DNA from: Pseudomonas putida
GTDB lineage: Bacteria; Pseudomonadota; Gammaproteobacteria; Pseudomonadales; Pseudomonadaceae
Length of the DNA: 58,665 bases
Direction of reading: 5' to 3'
Assembly: GCF_001976065.1 (NCBI RefSeq)
Contig: NZ_MNAH01000009.1
Location: forward strand, 1-58,665
Position numbers and translations under genes: made by a program. The notes beneath the pieces were generated by a model. It was not told the DNA's origin. It saw only the letters and a program-made list of their open reading frames with translations, and ran no database searches. Position 1 is the first letter of the stretch. Every line of letters starts with the position of its first letter. This document shows, in pieces, positions 1-8,661 of the stretch.

Positions 1-1
1 G

Positions 2-82
2 GCCCAGGCCATGCAAGACATCGAAGCGCTGTGGGAAGCGTTCCATGTCCAGGCTGATGAGGTGAAAAATGCATCGGCCTGA
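2..82 (+). CDS. C-terminal end of an unidentified protein (partial)
   Basis: The frame is open from the window edge and ends in TGA at 80-82. Only about 26 residues are visible, including MQDIEALWEAFHVQADE, which reads like an amphipathic helix. The gene begins outside the window. It lies directly upstream of T6SS genes and its stop overlaps the next ATG by 14 bases, so it is probably the last part of an effector or adaptor gene of the same cluster. Too little is present to name a family. Confidence 0.5.
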   Translation, partial: AQAMQDIEALWEAFHVQADEVKNASA

Positions 83-641
83 ACTTTTTTTTCTAGGCGT
101 GGCACAGGACCGCAGGGCCGAGTTCAAAGCCCGCCCATGGTGCGAACGGGCCGTCGTCGTGGGCGCTTTGATCGGCAGCCTGTTTGCACAACATGCTCAG
201 GCCAGCACGCTCGACGCCATCAATCACACTCACTGGGCAATCAACCATTTCAGTGTCGATGGCCGTTCGGGTATCGACATCATCGGGCCTTATCAGGGGG
301 GCGGGGGCGGCTGTTGCTATATCGCGCCGGCACATTGGCAGCCGGGTATGACCGTACGTATTGATTGGGAAACAGGAGTCGGTAGTTCAGACGGCTTTCC
401 TGGGTTTGCGGATGAAGCGAACTACTTGGTTTGGAGAAATAATATTCGAGCTCAAAAACGCCAACACAGCAAAGTCGTCCCAGTCCCTGACTACACGGGC
501 CAAAAAGTCTGCGGCCTCACCGTGCACTTCCTGCCCTGCGAAGAACTGCAAGTCACCACCTCCTGCTACGCCTACGGCAGTCCCGAATACCCGATCAAGA
601 CCCCGTTGCATTTACCGGAGCCACAGTCATGTCCGAAGTGA
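69..641 (+). CDS. DUF3304-like exported protein, possible T6SS immunity protein
   Basis: A 190-residue protein. A hydrophobic stretch around residues 29-45 (VVVGALIGSLFAQHAQAS) looks like a signal sequence with a cleavage site after AQA, so the product is probably periplasmic. It is followed by INHTHWAINHFSVDG and then GGGGGCCYIAPAHWQPG, the glycine-rich, double-cysteine, tryptophan pattern I associate with DUF3304. Members of that family are often found beside T6SS lipase-type effectors and are suspected immunity proteins. The ATG overlaps the upstream stop by 14 bases, indicating translational coupling to the partly visible gene. The family call is from motif memory; the immunity role is inferred from position only. 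Confidence 0.6.
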   Translation: MHRPELFFLGVAQDRRAEFKARPWCERAVVVGALIGSLFAQHAQASTLDAINHTHWAINHFSVDGRSGIDIIGPYQGGGGGCCYIAPAHWQPGMTVRIDWETGVGSSDGFPGFADEANYLVWRNNIRAQKRQHSKVVPVPDYTGQKVCGLTVHFLPCEELQVTTSCYAYGSPEYPIKTPLHLPEPQSCPK

Positions 642-760
642 AATACGCCGAAGGGCGAATGGGCTGCACTGCAGCCAGTCAGTTGACAACACAATGCACC
701 AAACAAGGATCGCCGCTGCTACGTCAGTTGCAGTGCGCCGACACGTTGGTGGCCCCATGA
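629..760 (+). CDS. 43-residue ORF, possibly a remnant of a lost effector or immunity gene
   Basis: ATG at 629 has GGAG at 617-620, eight bases upstream, a good Shine-Dalgarno site. The frame overlaps the end of the DUF3304-like gene by 13 bases and stops with the TGA of an ATGA that contains the next gene's ATG (757). The product begins MSEVKYAEGRMGCTAASQ and is not recognisable. Its first ten residues look natural; the rest (rich in Thr, Gln, Cys, Leu) look less so. It could be a genuine coupled small gene or the fused ends of a gene that was deleted internally. Confidence 0.35.
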   Translation: MSEVKYAEGRMGCTAASQLTTQCTKQGSPLLRQLQCADTLVAP

Positions 761-1932
761 AAGTGGCTCCCAAGTACGCCCCCTATCCGCAGGCGCAACC
801 CCCCAATTACAAGCAATGGCTGGTTAGCGGCGCAGCACTGCTGAGTTTGGTGTTTGGTGGCGCCGTTCTGGAGGACACGTACGACCTTGGGCGGGGTGAC
901 TCTGTGAATATCTTCCGAGCTTTACTTTATATTTTCACCGTCTGGGGTGTGATGATTGGCGTGGCAGTGTTGTGGTTGCTGTCACTGATGTTGCGCGTGT
1001 TGTACTACCGTTTCAACTGGCATGTCGCGCGATACCATGCCAATGCAGCCACGCGGGTTCAGCACTCCTGGTGGACCCACCATCGCCAGAAAGTCGGGTT
1101 GATCGAATCGGTGCTGTTGGGCGCCGCCTGCAGTTCGCCCGAACATCGACAAAGCCTGTTCAGTCCTGAGCATCAACCCCCAGTGCCAGAGACGACGCCC
1201 GAGGGCCCGGCGATTCGACTGCTCCAGGTACTTGGACGCGATGTCGCCGAGCGCGAACGACAACTGGCAGCGTTGCTGGCCCTGCAGTGGGTCGAGCAGC
1301 GTACGGAACCCGAGGTGGTGCAGCCAGTGTGTTGTTACTGGCAAGGTTCACTGGACGCCTGGCAAGCCTTTGTCGAACAGATGAAGCAGTGCTGTCCGCA
1401 AATGCAGTTGCCCGAACAACCCGAGCCCTGGCAAGGCATGCAGAGCCTTGACTCGATCATTGATCGGTTGCATGGGGCAGCCTGGGATATCCGCATTCTT
1501 TGTGCCGGTTGCCACTCTTCGCCGCCCGAGGCACAGAGTCACATGCCTGCGGGCGAGGCAGCCGTGTTGTGGTTGCTCGGCCCGCGAGGTCGGGTGCGCT
1601 TGTCTCGCGGGGAGTGGTTCGCGGCGGATGCCGAGAGCCTGGCGTCGGTAGCCGAGCGGGCGTCGCAACAGAGCGAGCTGAAGTCTTCGGCCCCGGTATG
1701 CGTGTCGTTCTCTCAACCCGACATGCCGCCGCTGTCTGTCATGGATTGGAACACCCGCCAACACCTGCAAGACGCCAACTTTGGTGCGCTGCAGAACCTC
1801 GAGGCCATGGTCGTGCAAACCCTGGCTGCCTGGTATGCCGAGCAGCATGGCGTGCCTTGTGCCTGGTTGGCGAATGACCCTCAACACACCCTGGCCCTGG
1901 GCATTGTGGAGTCCGATCATGCAGATAGCTGA
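757..1932 (+). CDS. T6SS-associated inner-membrane protein of unknown function
   Basis: A 391-residue protein starting MKVAPKYAPYPQAQ. Two membrane segments are visible (about residues 28-45 and 57-86), followed by a basic stretch and a soluble region of about 300 residues with several cysteines (CCYWQGS, CAGCHSSPPEA). I do not recognise the soluble part. The open frame continues upstream to 361, but that extension is antisense-like and overlaps the DUF3304 gene, so ATG 757 is preferred. The 3' end overlaps tssM by 14 bases, so the protein is made together with the membrane complex and may assist it. This is positional inference. Confidence 0.65.
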   Translation: MKVAPKYAPYPQAQPPNYKQWLVSGAALLSLVFGGAVLEDTYDLGRGDSVNIFRALLYIFTVWGVMIGVAVLWLLSLMLRVLYYRFNWHVARYHANAATRVQHSWWTHHRQKVGLIESVLLGAACSSPEHRQSLFSPEHQPPVPETTPEGPAIRLLQVLGRDVAERERQLAALLALQWVEQRTEPEVVQPVCCYWQGSLDAWQAFVEQMKQCCPQMQLPEQPEPWQGMQSLDSIIDRLHGAAWDIRILCAGCHSSPPEAQSHMPAGEAAVLWLLGPRGRVRLSRGEWFAADAESLASVAERASQQSELKSSAPVCVSFSQPDMPPLSVMDWNTRQHLQDANFGALQNLEAMVVQTLAAWYAEQHGVPCAWLANDPQHTLALGIVESDHADS

Positions 1933-4900
1933 AGCTCCAAAAATATCGTCCTGGCCGACGGCGCTGTTGCTGGCGCTGGTCGTGGCCGTAGTGGTCACGG
2001 TGGGTGGCGTGACCTGGTGGTTGTGGACAGGGCGCGGTCCTGTGAGCCAAGCCATGTGGGTGGATCTGCTGCTCAAAGGACTGATGTGTTGGGCTCTGCT
2101 GTTCAGCCTGGCAGGTTCGATCTGGTTGATCCTGAAGAAAGGAATTCACAAGCTGGTGATGGGCACTCAGCCTCTACTGCCCTTGCCGAACACCAAGGCA
2201 CCTCCACCAGACGAGTGCGCCAATGCACTCGCAGATTTGCGCAAGCACTACGGCCCCTTCTGGCACCTCAAGGTGCGCGTGCTCCTGGTCGTCGGCGAAC
2301 CTGAACAGATCGAAGCCATCGTCCCCGGTCTGACCACCCGGTACTTCCTGCATGCACAGGACACCGTGCTTCTTTTCGGCGGTAGCGTGCAGGCGCCAAT
2401 GCTGTTCAGCCAATGGCAGCGTTTGAGCCGCTGGCGTTCCTTCGATGGCGTGGTCTGGGCCTTGAACAAGGAACAGACCACCGACGCCGTGGCGCTCGGC
2501 GAAAACGCGCGGCGTCTGTGCGATCTGGCGCGAGCGCTGCATTGGCAGTTGCCGCTGCACCTGTGGCAGGTCTGCGACAGTGGCTGGCTTCAGCACGGGC
2601 GCCCGATGCAGCCGGTGGGGTGCGCGTTGCCCGCCGGTTTCACTGTCGTCGAACTGGAGAGTCGCCTGGAGCAATTGCTCGAGCCCCTGCGCCAGGAGGG
2701 CCTGGAGCAGATGCGTGGGCAGATGCAGCATGACTTTTTGCTGCGCCTGTCCCGCGATCTGCAGAGCGAGGGCATCGCCCGTTGGCGTCAGGCGCTGGCA
2801 CCGTTGCTCGACGAGTTGGCCGGGAGCGTGCCGTTGCGCGGGTTGTGGTTCAGCCTGCCGTTACCGGAGGTGTCGCCGGATCCCAATAACCACAGTCACT
2901 TCTGGTCGATAGCGCCGGTATGGCAAGGCGTGCTCGGCGATAAAAAATCACACGCCCGTCGACTCGGCTGGCCCGCGATCCGCATTGCGCAGGCCCTGAT
3001 GCTCGCCTTGGCACTGGCCTGGAGCGCCGGCATGCTACTGTCCTTCGCCACCAACCGCGTGCACATCGCCCAGGTGCAAACTTCGCTGGCGACCTTGCAA
3101 CACTCATCAACCCCTGACGAACAATTCCTCGCCCTGAATGACCTGACCCGCGAACTGGGCCGCCTGGAATACCGCGCCACCCACGGCACGCCCTGGTACC
3201 AGCGCTTCGGCCTGAACAAAAACCCACAACTGCTGCAAATGCTCTGGCCCACCTACGTCGAGGCCAACCAGCGCCTGCTGCTCGACCCGGCGGTGGCCAG
3301 CCTGCAGCAACAACTCGCTGCCCTGACCAAGCTCCCCGCCGACAGCCCCGAACGCCTCAAGCGCGCACCGCAGGCCTACGAATACCTCAAAGCCTACCTG
3401 ATGCTGGCGCGCCCGGAAAAAGCCGACGCGGCCTTTCTGGTCAAGGTCCTGGGCCCGCTCGAGCCGAGCGGCGCCGGGGTTTCGCCGGGACTGTGGCACG
3501 GCCTGTCGCCAACACTCTGGCAATTTTATGGCGAGCAGCTGGCGGCGCACCCGGACTGGCGCATCGCGGCCGACCCGAAGCGGGTGGCCCAGGTTCGTCA
3601 GCTACTGCTCGGCCAGTTGGGCCAGCGCAATGCCGAAGCCAGCCTGTATAAAACCGTCCTCGATGAGGCCGCCAACCATTACCCAGCGTTGAACCTGCAA
3701 CAGTTGGTCGGCGACACCGAGGCACGGGCGCTGTTCGTCAACACGGCCAGCGTGCCGGGGGTGTTCACCCGCCAGGCCTGGGAAGGCCAGGTGCGCCCGG
3801 CGATCGACGCCATCGCCGAGGCGCGGCGCGAGGAGATCGATTGGGTGCTCAGCGACCAGCCCGGTGACATCGCCGCCGAGCTGACCCCGGACATGCTGCG
3901 TGAACGCCTGACCCGGCGCTACTTCCAGGACTACGCCAGCGCCTGGCTGAAGTTTCTCAACCGCCTGCGCTGGCAGCCGGCCAACAGCCTGGGCGAGGTG
4001 ATCGACCAGTTGACCCTGATGAGCGACGTGCGCCAGTCGCCGCTGATCGCCCTGATGAACACCCTGGCCTACCAAGGACAGGCCGGCACACGCACCCAGG
4101 CGTTGGCCGACTCGCTGATCAGCTCGGCGCAAAAGCTGATCGCCCAGGCCCCAGGGCCGCTGATCGAGCAGGCACTGCAGGGACCCAAAGGCCCCCTGGA
4201 CGCCACCTTCGGTCCGCTGCTGGCCCTGCTCGGCAAAACCCCCGAGGGCCAGGACGAGCGTGAGCGCCTGAGCCTGCAAGCCTTCCTCAACCAGGTCACA
4301 CGCACGCGCCTGACCCTGCAGCAGGTGAACCATGCCGCCGACCCGCAGGACATGACCCAGACCCTGGCGCAGACCGTGTTCCAGGGCAAAAGCATCGACC
4401 TCACCGACACCCGCGCCTACGGCAGCCAGCTCGCCGCCAGCCTCGGCGCGGAGTGGGGCGGCATCGGCCAGACCCTGTTCGTGCAGCCGCTGGAACAGGC
4501 CTGGCAGCGCGTCCTGCAACCCTCGGCCAGCAGCCTCAACCGCCAGTGGCAACGGGCGATCGTCAGTGAATGGGACGACGCCTTCACCGGCCGCTACCCC
4601 TTTGCGGCCACTGCCAGCGACGCCTCGTTGCCGATGCTCGGGCAGATCATCCGCGCCGACTCCGGGCGCCTCGAGCAATTTCTGCAGCGTGAACTCGGTG
4701 GCTTGCTGCGCAAGGAAGGCAGCCGCTGGGTGGCCGACGCACAACACAGCCAGGGCCTGCGCTTCAACCCGCAGTTCATCCAGGCGATCAACCAGCTCAG
4801 CCATTTGGCCGACGTGCTGTTTACCGACGGCGGCATGGGCTTGAGTTTCGAACTGCAAGGCAAACCGGTGCGCGACGTGGTGCAGACCACCTTCACCCTC

Positions 4901-5284
4901 AACGGCGAACAGCACGAGTACTTCAACCAGAAGGAAAGCTGGCAGCGCTTCAACTGGCCGGGTCGCAGCCAATACCCCGGCGCGAGCCTGACCTGGACCA
5001 GCGTGCAGGCCAACGAACGGCTGTTTGGCGATTACCCGGGCACCTGGGGCCTGATCCGCCTGCTGGAGCAAGCCCTGGTCACGCCACTGGACGATGGCGA
5101 CAGCCGTTTTCGCGTGGTGCTCAAGGCGCCCGATGGCATCGGCCTGACCTGGTACCTACGCACCGAACTGGGGGCGGGGCCGATGGCGTTGCTCAAGCTG
5201 CGCGGCTTCAAGTTGCCGGCGCAGATCTTTCTCGGCAAGGACGAAAAAGCCGTGCCCTATGCACTGAACGGAAGGTTTGAATGA
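1919..5284 (+). CDS. tssM: Type VI secretion membrane-complex protein TssM (IcmF)
   Basis: A 1121-residue IcmF/TssM protein, the inner-membrane component that spans to the TssJ lipoprotein. Two N-terminal membrane helices (about 12-35 and 48-74), a cytoplasmic domain, a third helix at about 352-378 and a long periplasmic region ending in the conserved C-terminal part (LPAQIFLGKDEKAVPYALN). In the cytoplasmic domain the site where IcmF proteins usually carry a P-loop reads VVGEPEQIEA (about 123-132), with no glycine-lysine-Ser/Thr, so nucleotide binding at this site is unlikely. The start at 1919 is chosen because it follows the preceding gene with a 14-base overlap and begins just before the first membrane helix. 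tssA starts in the ATGA at its stop. Confidence 0.93.
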   Translation: MQIAEAPKISSWPTALLLALVVAVVVTVGGVTWWLWTGRGPVSQAMWVDLLLKGLMCWALLFSLAGSIWLILKKGIHKLVMGTQPLLPLPNTKAPPPDECANALADLRKHYGPFWHLKVRVLLVVGEPEQIEAIVPGLTTRYFLHAQDTVLLFGGSVQAPMLFSQWQRLSRWRSFDGVVWALNKEQTTDAVALGENARRLCDLARALHWQLPLHLWQVCDSGWLQHGRPMQPVGCALPAGFTVVELESRLEQLLEPLRQEGLEQMRGQMQHDFLLRLSRDLQSEGIARWRQALAPLLDELAGSVPLRGLWFSLPLPEVSPDPNNHSHFWSIAPVWQGVLGDKKSHARRLGWPAIRIAQALMLALALAWSAGMLLSFATNRVHIAQVQTSLATLQHSSTPDEQFLALNDLTRELGRLEYRATHGTPWYQRFGLNKNPQLLQMLWPTYVEANQRLLLDPAVASLQQQLAALTKLPADSPERLKRAPQAYEYLKAYLMLARPEKADAAFLVKVLGPLEPSGAGVSPGLWHGLSPTLWQFYGEQLAAHPDWRIAADPKRVAQVRQLLLGQLGQRNAEASLYKTVLDEAANHYPALNLQQLVGDTEARALFVNTASVPGVFTRQAWEGQVRPAIDAIAEARREEIDWVLSDQPGDIAAELTPDMLRERLTRRYFQDYASAWLKFLNRLRWQPANSLGEVIDQLTLMSDVRQSPLIALMNTLAYQGQAGTRTQALADSLISSAQKLIAQAPGPLIEQALQGPKGPLDATFGPLLALLGKTPEGQDERERLSLQAFLNQVTRTRLTLQQVNHAADPQDMTQTLAQTVFQGKSIDLTDTRAYGSQLAASLGAEWGGIGQTLFVQPLEQAWQRVLQPSASSLNRQWQRAIVSEWDDAFTGRYPFAATASDASLPMLGQIIRADSGRLEQFLQRELGGLLRKEGSRWVADAQHSQGLRFNPQFIQAINQLSHLADVLFTDGGMGLSFELQGKPVRDVVQTTFTLNGEQHEYFNQKESWQRFNWPGRSQYPGASLTWTSVQANERLFGDYPGTWGLIRLLEQALVTPLDDGDSRFRVVLKAPDGIGLTWYLRTELGAGPMALLKLRGFKLPAQIFLGKDEKAVPYALNGRFE

Positions 5285-6867
5285 GCCTGGACAGATTGAT
5301 CGAACGTTGCCTGGGGGAGCGCGATGGCCTGGGCCTTGCCCGGGCGCAGGCAGGGCACTGGCAATCCTGGTTGCAGCCGATCGGCGCGGACTTGCCCGTA
5401 GGAGAAGACCCGGCCTGCGATGATGATTTCCAGCGCATGCGTGAGGAGGTCAACAAACTGTCCGGGGCCGATGTCGAACAGGTCATCGAGCTGGCGCAGA
5501 CCCTGCTGGCCGGATCCTGCAAGGATCTGCGGGTGGTCACTTATTACATATGGGCACGCTTGCACAGGGATGGCGAAGCGGGTTTGGCCGACGGCCTGAA
5601 CCTGTTGGCCGCAATGCTGGAACGCTACGCCGTCCAGGTGCTGCCTGCGCGTCCCAACAGCCGCAAGATGGCGCTGGAGTGGCTGGCGAGCAGCAAAGTG
5701 CTCGACACCCTGTCGCGGTACCCCGAAGTGGTGAAGAACGAGGCCGAGCGTACGGTGGCGGCGCTGGCCTGGCTGGCGCACGGGCTGGCTGCCTGGCCAC
5801 AGGATCAGCGTCCCGCCCTCGGTGCGCTGTATGCCGCGTTGTCTGCGCGGCTGGCGCAGTCCGGCGGGGTCGACGCGCTGGTCCCGCAGAACAGCGCCAG
5901 CTTTGAGACGAACACCCGAACGGCCGCCCCCGACCCCACGGCCATCAAGTCAGGGCGCGACCTGCTGGATAGCGGCCGGGCGTTGGCCGGTTATCTGCGC
6001 GAGCAGCCCCAGGGTTGGTTGGCGGCGCATCGACTGATGAAAAGCCTGCGCTGGGACACCGTGCATGAAGCTCCGCTCCAGGATGCCAGCGGCAAGACTC
6101 GCCTGACACCACCCCGTGGCGAATACCGGGCACAACTCAAGCGCCTGCATCTGCAACAGAGCTTCAATGAACTGTTGGATCTGGTGGAGCGGATTTTCGC
6201 CGAAGGCGTGAACCATTTCTGGCTGGATCTGCAGTGGTACCACTACCAGGCACTGAGCAAGCAGCCTGCGCCACAGGACAGCTGGGCCGACATTGCCAAG
6301 CGCGACCTGGGCATGTTCCTCGAGCGATTGCCGGGGCTGGAGGCATTGTGCTGGAGCGACGGGTCGCCCCTGGCGGACGAGACCACCCGCGAGTGGATCG
6401 GCCAGCACGTCTGTGGCAATCGCCCTCAGCAATGGCTGTCGGCGCCGCCCGTTGCGGCGACCGGCGCAGACCCCGAGATCCTGTCACTCGAAGGTGAAGC
6501 CCTGGCCCAGGCCGACAGCGACGGCGTCGAACACTCACTGGCCTGGCTGGCCGCACGCCCGGGCATCCATACCGGTCGCCAGCGCTGGCTGTTGCGCCTG
6601 CTGATGGCACGGGTGGCCGAGCAATACGGCAAGAGCGAACTGGCCATTCACCTGCTGGGCGAACTGGATGCCAGCGGGCAACGCCATGGGCTGGCGGAAT
6701 GGGAATCGGAACTGAGTTTCGAGGTCAAGGCGCGCCTGCTCAAGCTGTTGCGCTTGAAGGCTCAACGCAATGACGCGGACAAGCCCACCTTGGCCCGGCG
6801 GATGGAGGCGCTGCTGGCAGCGCTGGTGGCGGTCGACCCGGTACGTGCCGCAGTACTTTGTGGCTAA
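5281..6867 (+). CDS. tssA: Type VI secretion protein TssA
   Basis: A 528-residue protein with an ImpA N-terminal domain (about residues 30-150; motifs LPVGEDPACDDDFQRM, KDLRVVTYYIWARL, LPARPNSRKMALEWL) and a long helical C-terminal region of the TssA type. TssA organises baseplate and sheath assembly in the cytoplasm. The ATG lies in an ATGA overlap with the tssM stop, so the two are translationally coupled. The gap of 24 bases to tssF is the largest between core genes here. Family assignment is strong; which TssA subclass it belongs to cannot be decided by eye. Confidence 0.88.
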   Translation: MSLDRLIERCLGERDGLGLARAQAGHWQSWLQPIGADLPVGEDPACDDDFQRMREEVNKLSGADVEQVIELAQTLLAGSCKDLRVVTYYIWARLHRDGEAGLADGLNLLAAMLERYAVQVLPARPNSRKMALEWLASSKVLDTLSRYPEVVKNEAERTVAALAWLAHGLAAWPQDQRPALGALYAALSARLAQSGGVDALVPQNSASFETNTRTAAPDPTAIKSGRDLLDSGRALAGYLREQPQGWLAAHRLMKSLRWDTVHEAPLQDASGKTRLTPPRGEYRAQLKRLHLQQSFNELLDLVERIFAEGVNHFWLDLQWYHYQALSKQPAPQDSWADIAKRDLGMFLERLPGLEALCWSDGSPLADETTREWIGQHVCGNRPQQWLSAPPVAATGADPEILSLEGEALAQADSDGVEHSLAWLAARPGIHTGRQRWLLRLLMARVAEQYGKSELAIHLLGELDASGQRHGLAEWESELSFEVKARLLKLLRLKAQRNDADKPTLARRMEALLAALVAVDPVRAAVLCG

Positions 6868-6891
6868 ACCTCTTTTATCAGGATTCTTACT

Positions 6892-8661
6892 GTGAGCATC
6901 GACAATCTGACACTGCAATATTTCGACGCCGAGATGCGCTACCTGCGCGAGGCCGGCAAGGAGTTCGCGGAGGCCTTTCCGGACCGGGCGGCCCAACTGA
7001 ACCTGGACAAGTCGGGCGCGCGCGACCCCTATGTGGAGCGCCTGTTTGAAGGTTTTGCCTTCCTGATGGGGCGGCTGCGGGAAAAACTCGACGATGACCT
7101 GCCGGAGCTGACCGAAGGCCTGGTCAGCCTGCTCTGGCCGCATTACCTGCGCACCATTCCATCGCTCTCGATTGTCGAGCTGATGCCTGAGCTCGCACAG
7201 ATGAAGCGCAGCCAGCGGATCGCCAGCGGCTTCGAAGTGTTGTCGCAACCCATCGGTCCGCTGCGTACCCGGTGCCGCTACACCACGACTCAGGACCTGA
7301 CATTACAGCCGCTGGCGCTGGAAACGGTGCAGATGGCTTATGAACCGGACGGTCGCTCGCTGTTGCGACTGCGCTTTACTTGCGGGGCAATGGCCGACTG
7401 CAGCGAGATCGACCTGAGCCGCCTGCCGTTGTACCTCAATGCCGATGCCGCACTGGCCAGTGCGCTGCATCAGGCGCTGACCCTGAATGCTCAAGCCTTG
7501 TATGTACGCCTGCCTGACCAGGCGGGCCGCTCTCTGCTGGAGGGTTATTTTTCGCCCAAGGGGTTTGCCGATGAGGATCGATTGTGGCCCAAAGGCGACA
7601 GTGCCTTCAGCGGCTATCAGTTGCTGCTTGAGTATTTCACCTTTCGCGAGAAGTTCATGTTCGTGACCCTCTGCGGGCTCGAACAGGTGGAGCTGGCACC
7701 GAATACCCCCTGGTTCGAACTCGAGGTGGTGCTGAGCGAGCCGTTGCCCCAAGCGTTCACGCCGAACGCCGAGCACATTCGCCTCAATTGCGTGCCGGTG
7801 ATCAACCTGTTCACGCTGGAGTCCGACCCCATGACCTTGGCGCCCTTGCAAACCGATTACCTGCTTCGTCCCATGCGTTTGCAGGACGGTCATACGGAAA
7901 TCTACTCGGTGGATCGGGTCACTGCGTCAAAGAGTGCCGTGCGCCACGAATACGTGCCGTTCACCAGCTTTCGTCACAAGGGCGGCATGTTGCGTGACGA
8001 AGCGCCCGAGCGTTATTTCCATACACGACTCAAGCGCGGCCCCAATGGCCTGCATGACACCTGGCTGATCCTGGGCGGCGAAGGTTTCGATCAGGATCGA
8101 CTCGACACCAGCGAAAGCCTGTCGTTGCGCTTGACTGGCACCCACGGCCAGCTGCCGCGCAAGGCTCTGCAAGGCACCTTGCTCGACACGCCGGTGCAAT
8201 CGATCGAGGTCGATTTGCGAGTGCGCAACCTGTGTGCGCCGACCTTGCCGTGCTATCCGCCCAACCGCGACCGCTTCCACTGGCGGGTGCTGAGCCATCT
8301 CGGTTCGAATTTCCTGCCGATGCTCGACAACGCTGAAGTGCTGCGCGGCACGCTGGCGTTGTACGACTGGACGGGCAGTGAGTTGAACCGGCGTCGCCTG
8401 GCCGCGATTGTCGAGGTCGGCCACCACCTGGTGCAGCGCTTCGAAAAGGGCTTTCTGCTGCGCGGGGTGGATATCGAAGTCACCCTGGACGCCAACGGCT
8501 TCAGCGCAGAGGGCGACATCAGCCTGTTCGGCGAAATGCTCAATCGGTTCTTCGGCCTCTACGCCGACATCCACCTCTACAACCAGCTCACGCTGATCCT
8601 TCAACCTTCTGGGAAGTGCCTGCGATGGAACGAGAACCACAGTCAGCGTATTCCCGGCTGA
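6892..8661 (+). CDS. tssF: Type VI secretion baseplate subunit TssF
   Basis: A 589-residue protein of usual length. The N-terminus LTLQYFDAEMRYLREAGKEF and the block DPYVERLFEGFAFLMGRL followed by LLWPHYLRTIPS are the hallmark start of TssF (ImpG/VasA). It forms the TssK-TssF-TssG baseplate wedge. The start is GTG at 6892, with AGGA upstream at 6880-6883; the next in-frame methionines lie inside conserved sequence. The 3' end overlaps tssG by 37 bases. Confidence 0.93.
   Translation: MSIDNLTLQYFDAEMRYLREAGKEFAEAFPDRAAQLNLDKSGARDPYVERLFEGFAFLMGRLREKLDDDLPELTEGLVSLLWPHYLRTIPSLSIVELMPELAQMKRSQRIASGFEVLSQPIGPLRTRCRYTTTQDLTLQPLALETVQMAYEPDGRSLLRLRFTCGAMADCSEIDLSRLPLYLNADAALASALHQALTLNAQALYVRLPDQAGRSLLEGYFSPKGFADEDRLWPKGDSAFSGYQLLLEYFTFREKFMFVTLCGLEQVELAPNTPWFELEVVLSEPLPQAFTPNAEHIRLNCVPVINLFTLESDPMTLAPLQTDYLLRPMRLQDGHTEIYSVDRVTASKSAVRHEYVPFTSFRHKGGMLRDEAPERYFHTRLKRGPNGLHDTWLILGGEGFDQDRLDTSESLSLRLTGTHGQLPRKALQGTLLDTPVQSIEVDLRVRNLCAPTLPCYPPNRDRFHWRVLSHLGSNFLPMLDNAEVLRGTLALYDWTGSELNRRRLAAIVEVGHHLVQRFEKGFLLRGVDIEVTLDANGFSAEGDISLFGEMLNRFFGLYADIHLYNQLTLILQPSGKCLRWNENHSQRIPG

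Noticed and set aside
3602..5071. 489-codon open frame on the - strand inside tssM
   Set aside because: It is an antisense shadow of high-GC codons; tssM on the + strand has all family motifs in this stretch.
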